Source: CAZBEA01 sp964490835
Lineage (GTDB): Bacteria; Patescibacteriota; Microgenomatia; Levybacterales; GWA1-39-11
NCBI GenBank assembly: GCA_964490835.1
Contig: CAZBEA010000051.1
Span: 1 to 8,069 of the forward strand
Direction: 5' to 3'
DNA: 8,069 nucleotides
This document shows positions 5,067 to 8,069 of this stretch, piece by piece. The notes under the pieces are model-generated. The model made no database searches and was not told where the DNA came from. It was given only the letters and a program-made list of their open reading frames with translations. The translations under genes and the position numbers were made by a program. Position 1 is the first letter of the stretch. Every line of letters begins with the position of its first letter.

Positions 5067-6733
5067 GTAAAAAAGTAAAATCATTTAGCTTTTTATATTC
5101 GCCACTTTTCTATATTGTCGCAGTTTCTTTTATTCCGCTTATTGCATTTTTTTCAACAGAACTACTTATTCATACACATGACGGATTAGTTCACTTACCT
5201 AGGCTCGCAGAATTTTATAAGGCGTTATCTGACGGACAATTTCCCGTCAGATGGGCTGGGGGTTTGAATTATAACTATGGACTTCCCTTATTTAATTTTA
5301 TTTATCATTTCCCATATTATATTGGTTCGCTTTTCCTATTCTTGGGTACCGGTCTTGTTCTAGCGTTCAAATTATCCTTGGCTCTGAGTTTTATTCTTTC
5401 TGGGATTTTTATGTATCTTTTTGCAAATCTTTTTCTTGAAGACCGGCAAAAAGCTTTTATTGTGACACTGTTATATCAATTTGCACCGTTCAGAATCGTA
5501 GAGTTATTAGTTCGTGGAAGCTATGGTGAAGTGTATGCATATGCTTTTTTGCCGCTGGTCCTTTATGCAATTTTTCTCACAATAAAAAAACCATCGTTTT
5601 TTTCATTAGGGTTAATTTCGCTTTCAACCGCGCTTTTAATAATCTCGCACAACTCGGTGAGTCTTTTGTTTTTTGGAACGGCCATGCTATTTACAATAAT
5701 TTTCTCAAGAAGTTTTAACAGAATTTTACTTTCATTCTTGGGACTTGGATTGGGTCTTATAACTTCAGCGTATTATTGGGTTCCTGCATTATTTGAGCAC
5801 AAATATACCTATGGTGAGTTATATATGAGGGATTTGTATTCGTCATATTTTCCCAACTTTTACAATCTTTATATTCCAAACCTCTTTAACTCAAGCAGTT
5901 TGAATGTGGGGGCGGTTAATATCCACATTGGTGTTTTTCATTCAATTGCAATATTGTTATCGGTTGGGTTCTTTGCATTGTATAGATTTTCTACGAAGAG
6001 GGATAAAAGGATTTATTTATTTTCTTTTATTCTACTGCTTGGATCATTTTTCTTCATGAGCGAAATCTCAAAATTTATTTGGGATTCGGGAATCGGATAT
6101 ATACGTCAATTTCAATTTCCGTGGAGATTTCTGTCTGTGGTAGTATTGGCATCCTCACTCCTTGGAATTTCTTTTTTTCAAATTCCTCAAATTCGCCAAA
6201 AAACGACAATTATAGGTATGGCATTCTTTATAATTCTTTCCGTCACTTTTTATTTTAAAGCACAAGAAGGATATGACAAGGTGGATGAAAATAAATATTG
6301 GAACTTTCCATTGAATACAACTTATTATGGCGAGACTGACATTATTTGGTCTGAGGGATCGGAAAAAGAATACCCAAAGGCTCCTGTCGAATTTGCCGCA
6401 GGGGAGGGTACAATACGTAACTATAGTAGGACTTCGCATACTCGAGAATACACAGTTACAACACGAATGGATTCGACAATTGTGGATCACACGCATTTCT
6501 TTCCGGGGTGGCGTGTATATGTTGACGGAGAAAAAGTGCCCGTAGAATTCCAGGACCAAAATTATCGAGGAGAATTGACATTTAAGATCTCCCCCGGGTC
6601 TCATACCGTAATGGCTGTTTTTGGCGAAAGTAAAGTAAGGCTGATTGCCGATATTGGAACACTAATCGGCCTGGTAGTTACTTTTTTGTTATTTATAACA
6701 ATGCCCATAAAGCACTTCAATGAAAAGAAATAG
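5063..6733 (+). CDS. GT-C-like membrane protein of the '6-pyruvoyl-tetrahydropterin synthase-related' family
   Basis: The 556-residue protein has about eleven membrane helices. After the first helix an outer loop holds HTHDGLVHLPRL (37-48) with D40, then GQFPVRW (58-64) and YNYGLPLFNF (70-79), the signature of the PTPS_related membrane family (PF10131, from memory). Despite that name it is not a pterin enzyme; the loop with an Asp after helix 1 is the GT-C layout. Other marks are RGSYGEVYAY (151-160), SHN (195-197) and QFPWRFL (351-357). A soluble outer domain (about 398-527) contains HFFPGWRVYVDGEKV (478-492) and RGELTFKISPGSH (502-514), a beta fold also found at the C-terminus of YfhO proteins, followed by one last helix (528-546). 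It is probably a transferase acting on lipid-linked sugars, with donor and acceptor unknown. Its start overlaps the upstream stop by four bases and its end overlaps the next gene by 14. Confidence 0.8.
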   Translation: MSKKVKSFSFLYSPLFYIVAVSFIPLIAFFSTELLIHTHDGLVHLPRLAEFYKALSDGQFPVRWAGGLNYNYGLPLFNFIYHFPYYIGSLFLFLGTGLVLAFKLSLALSFILSGIFMYLFANLFLEDRQKAFIVTLLYQFAPFRIVELLVRGSYGEVYAYAFLPLVLYAIFLTIKKPSFFSLGLISLSTALLIISHNSVSLLFFGTAMLFTIIFSRSFNRILLSFLGLGLGLITSAYYWVPALFEHKYTYGELYMRDLYSSYFPNFYNLYIPNLFNSSSLNVGAVNIHIGVFHSIAILLSVGFFALYRFSTKRDKRIYLFSFILLLGSFFFMSEISKFIWDSGIGYIRQFQFPWRFLSVVVLASSLLGISFFQIPQIRQKTTIIGMAFFIILSVTFYFKAQEGYDKVDENKYWNFPLNTTYYGETDIIWSEGSEKEYPKAPVEFAAGEGTIRNYSRTSHTREYTVTTRMDSTIVDHTHFFPGWRVYVDGEKVPVEFQDQNYRGELTFKISPGSHTVMAVFGESKVRLIADIGTLIGLVVTFLLFITMPIKHFNEKK

Positions 6734-8069
6734 TTTTCTTGCTCTGTCACTATTTTTTCTTGTCGCGCTTTTTTTATTCAAAGATTTTGTTCTCCGGTCT
6801 CATATTCCCTTTCCGGGCGATTTGTTAATTTCGGAATATTCCCCTTTAAAGTTTGAGTCATACCTTGGATATAATCCCGGATCATATCCTAATAAAGCTC
6901 AATATTTTGACGTAATAAGACAAATGCTTCCATGGAAAAGCTTTGTTATCGAATCATTTAAGAATTTTTCTATCCCCTTTTGGAATCCGTATAATTTTTC
7001 TGGAACTCCTCTTCTTGCCAACAACCAAGCGGCGCCATTCTATCCTGGAAATCTCCTTTTCCTAATTTTGCCTTTTGGTTGGGCGTGGAGTATATATCTT
7101 TCGTTCCAAATAATTCTCACTGGTTTTTTTACTTATCTTTTTGCAAGACAAATAAAAATTTCGCCTATCTCATCTTTTGTAACCGGTATTATGTTTGGAT
7201 TAAGTCTTTTTAATACAACATTTTTTGAATATGGAATTGTAGGGCATACTATCCTGTGGTTGCCTCTCGCCCTCTACTCATTCGAAAAAATTCTCTCTAA
7301 ATATTCGAATAAGTACTTTCTGCTTTTAATAACGTCAATCCTTTTTTCATTACTTGCGGGACATCTTCAAGTCTTCTTTATTAGTTTTGGATTCATCATG
7401 TTGTATATGGTTTTGAGATTAATTCTAATCCCGAGAAAAAAAAATGTTTCAACAGTTCTTTTAATTCCACTTTTATCGGTTGGGCTGGGAGCTTTCCTGC
7501 TTCGTCAGACATTTGAACTAATATCGTATTCGGCTCGAGTTCCTCATTTATATGATGCGCTTCTTAAATTTTTAATGCAGCCGTCCGAATTAGTTTTATT
7601 TTTCAGTCCCGATTTTTTTGGTAATCCGGTTTCTAGAAATTATTTGCTTGACGGTTCGTATCCTGGTAATGCTGTATATATTGGACTAATTGGGATATTT
7701 TTTTCCGTCTATGGACTTTTTCTGTGGCGCAAAAATACCTATATAAAACTATTTTCAGCGCTTCTTCTTATTTCGTTGGTCGTTCTTATTAAAAATCCGA
7801 TAAGCATATTATTTTTTAAATTACCGATAGACTTTATTACATCGTCGTCGCCGAGCAACGCACTTTTTGTAGTTAGCTTTGTGATGTCAATCCTTGCTGG
7901 GTTTGGGATAGAACAGTATAGAAGAGAAAACATAGTGTTTAAGCGTGTTGTTGTTTTTCTTTTTATTTTTCTTGCCACAGTCGGAATTGCAATTATTACT
8001 CACGATTCATTTATTGCCAAAAGCCTCATTTTTACCACCGGAGTTCTATCATTATTATTAACAATTCTT
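6720..8069 (+). CDS. YfhO family membrane protein (3' end outside window)
   Basis: An ATG at 6720-6722, inside the end of the previous gene, opens a frame of 450 codons with no stop before the window edge; YfhO proteins are typically 800 residues or more, so about half is missing. An N-terminal helix (7-24) is followed by an outer loop with FPGDLL (31-36), DVIRQMLPW (64-72), PFWNPYNFSGTPLLANNQ (86-103) and PFYPGNLL (106-113). This is the characteristic YfhO block in which an Asp followed by Q-x-x-P precedes 'lPlWNPy..GxPlxaN.Q'. Later AGHLQ (213-217) and SPDFFGNP (296-303) also fit, as does LAGFGIEQ (392-399). About ten helices are visible. Bacterial YfhO has been linked to adding sugars to lipoteichoic acid; a similar polyprenyl-phosphate-dependent role is inferred here. 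The 14-base overlap means its translation is probably coupled to the PTPS-related gene. Confidence 0.84.
   Translation, partial: MKRNSFLALSLFFLVALFLFKDFVLRSHIPFPGDLLISEYSPLKFESYLGYNPGSYPNKAQYFDVIRQMLPWKSFVIESFKNFSIPFWNPYNFSGTPLLANNQAAPFYPGNLLFLILPFGWAWSIYLSFQIILTGFFTYLFARQIKISPISSFVTGIMFGLSLFNTTFFEYGIVGHTILWLPLALYSFEKILSKYSNKYFLLLITSILFSLLAGHLQVFFISFGFIMLYMVLRLILIPRKKNVSTVLLIPLLSVGLGAFLLRQTFELISYSARVPHLYDALLKFLMQPSELVLFFSPDFFGNPVSRNYLLDGSYPGNAVYIGLIGIFFSVYGLFLWRKNTYIKLFSALLLISLVVLIKNPISILFFKLPIDFITSSSPSNALFVVSFVMSILAGFGIEQYRRENIVFKRVVVFLFIFLATVGIAIITHDSFIAKSLIFTTGVLSLLLTIL

Noticed and set aside
6155..6604. A 149-codon reverse-strand frame inside the PTPS-related gene, and one of 79 codons at 7739-7978
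   Set aside because: The forward frames carry family motifs at the same place (PGWRVYVDG and YfhO helices). The reverse translations are low-complexity and unlike any domain I know.
5063..6733. A true 6-pyruvoyl-tetrahydropterin synthase
   Set aside because: The protein is a 556-residue multi-pass membrane protein without the small soluble fold or zinc-binding histidines of that enzyme; only the family label shares the name.
1..8069. tRNA, rRNA, CRISPR array, insertion sequence or defence system
   Set aside because: No cloverleaf-like or rRNA-like segment, no regularly spaced direct repeats, and no transposase or nuclease motif were seen; nearly all of the window is accounted for by the eight genes.

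Overview
The window looks like a piece of a low-GC, compact bacterial genome, most likely from the Candidate Phyla Radiation (Patescibacteria), perhaps near Microgenomates. This is an inference: there is no rRNA, tRNA or ribosomal protein gene to fix taxonomy. It rests on tight gene packing, AT-rich membrane genes, no visible Shine-Dalgarno sequences, and a run of multi-pass GT-C glycosyltransferases of the kind common in those genomes. The genetic code looks standard: TGA ends one gene (5064-5066) and does not occur as a sense codon in the frames read.

Left part (1-1537). The 3' end of a zinc-ribbon protein (1-267) converges, with one base between stop codons, on a reverse-strand gene for a small stand-alone M41-like (FtsH-type) metallopeptidase domain with HESTH but no AAA+ ATPase part. 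A divergent promoter region of about 90 bases separates this from a membrane-anchored DUF4230 protein (938-1537). This part is visibly richer in GC than the rest: hand counts give 25-33 GC per 60 bases in the peptidase gene, against 13-15 in AT-rich stretches of the glycosyltransferase genes.

Right part (1571-8069, cut by the window edge). Five forward genes form a surface-glycosylation cluster. A soluble family-2 glycosyltransferase of the polyprenyl-phosphate sugar synthase (ALG5/DPM1) type comes first. Four large polytopic membrane proteins follow: an MptA/MptB-like GT-C mannosyltransferase, a PMT/ArnT-like (GT39/GT83-type) transferase, a 'PTPS-related' GT-C-like protein, and a YfhO-family protein that runs off the end. 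A coherent model is that the GT2 enzyme charges polyprenyl phosphate with a sugar on the inner face of the membrane, and the GT-C enzymes use lipid-linked sugars on the outer face to build or decorate a glycan, glycolipid or glycoprotein. The last three genes lie within 8 bases of each other or overlap (ATGA at 5063-5066; 14 bases at 6720-6733) and are probably co-transcribed.

The most striking signal is regulatory. Every gene start that is not buried in an upstream gene has a TATAAT-like -10 box a few bases before its ATG: gaps of 7, 6, 5 and 7 bases for four genes and 12 for the peptidase. This predicts leaderless or nearly leaderless mRNAs. One of these -10 boxes includes the stop codon of the preceding gene. 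No stretch over 300 bases lacks a gene, and I see no tRNA, rRNA, CRISPR array, insertion sequence or convincing intrinsic terminator.
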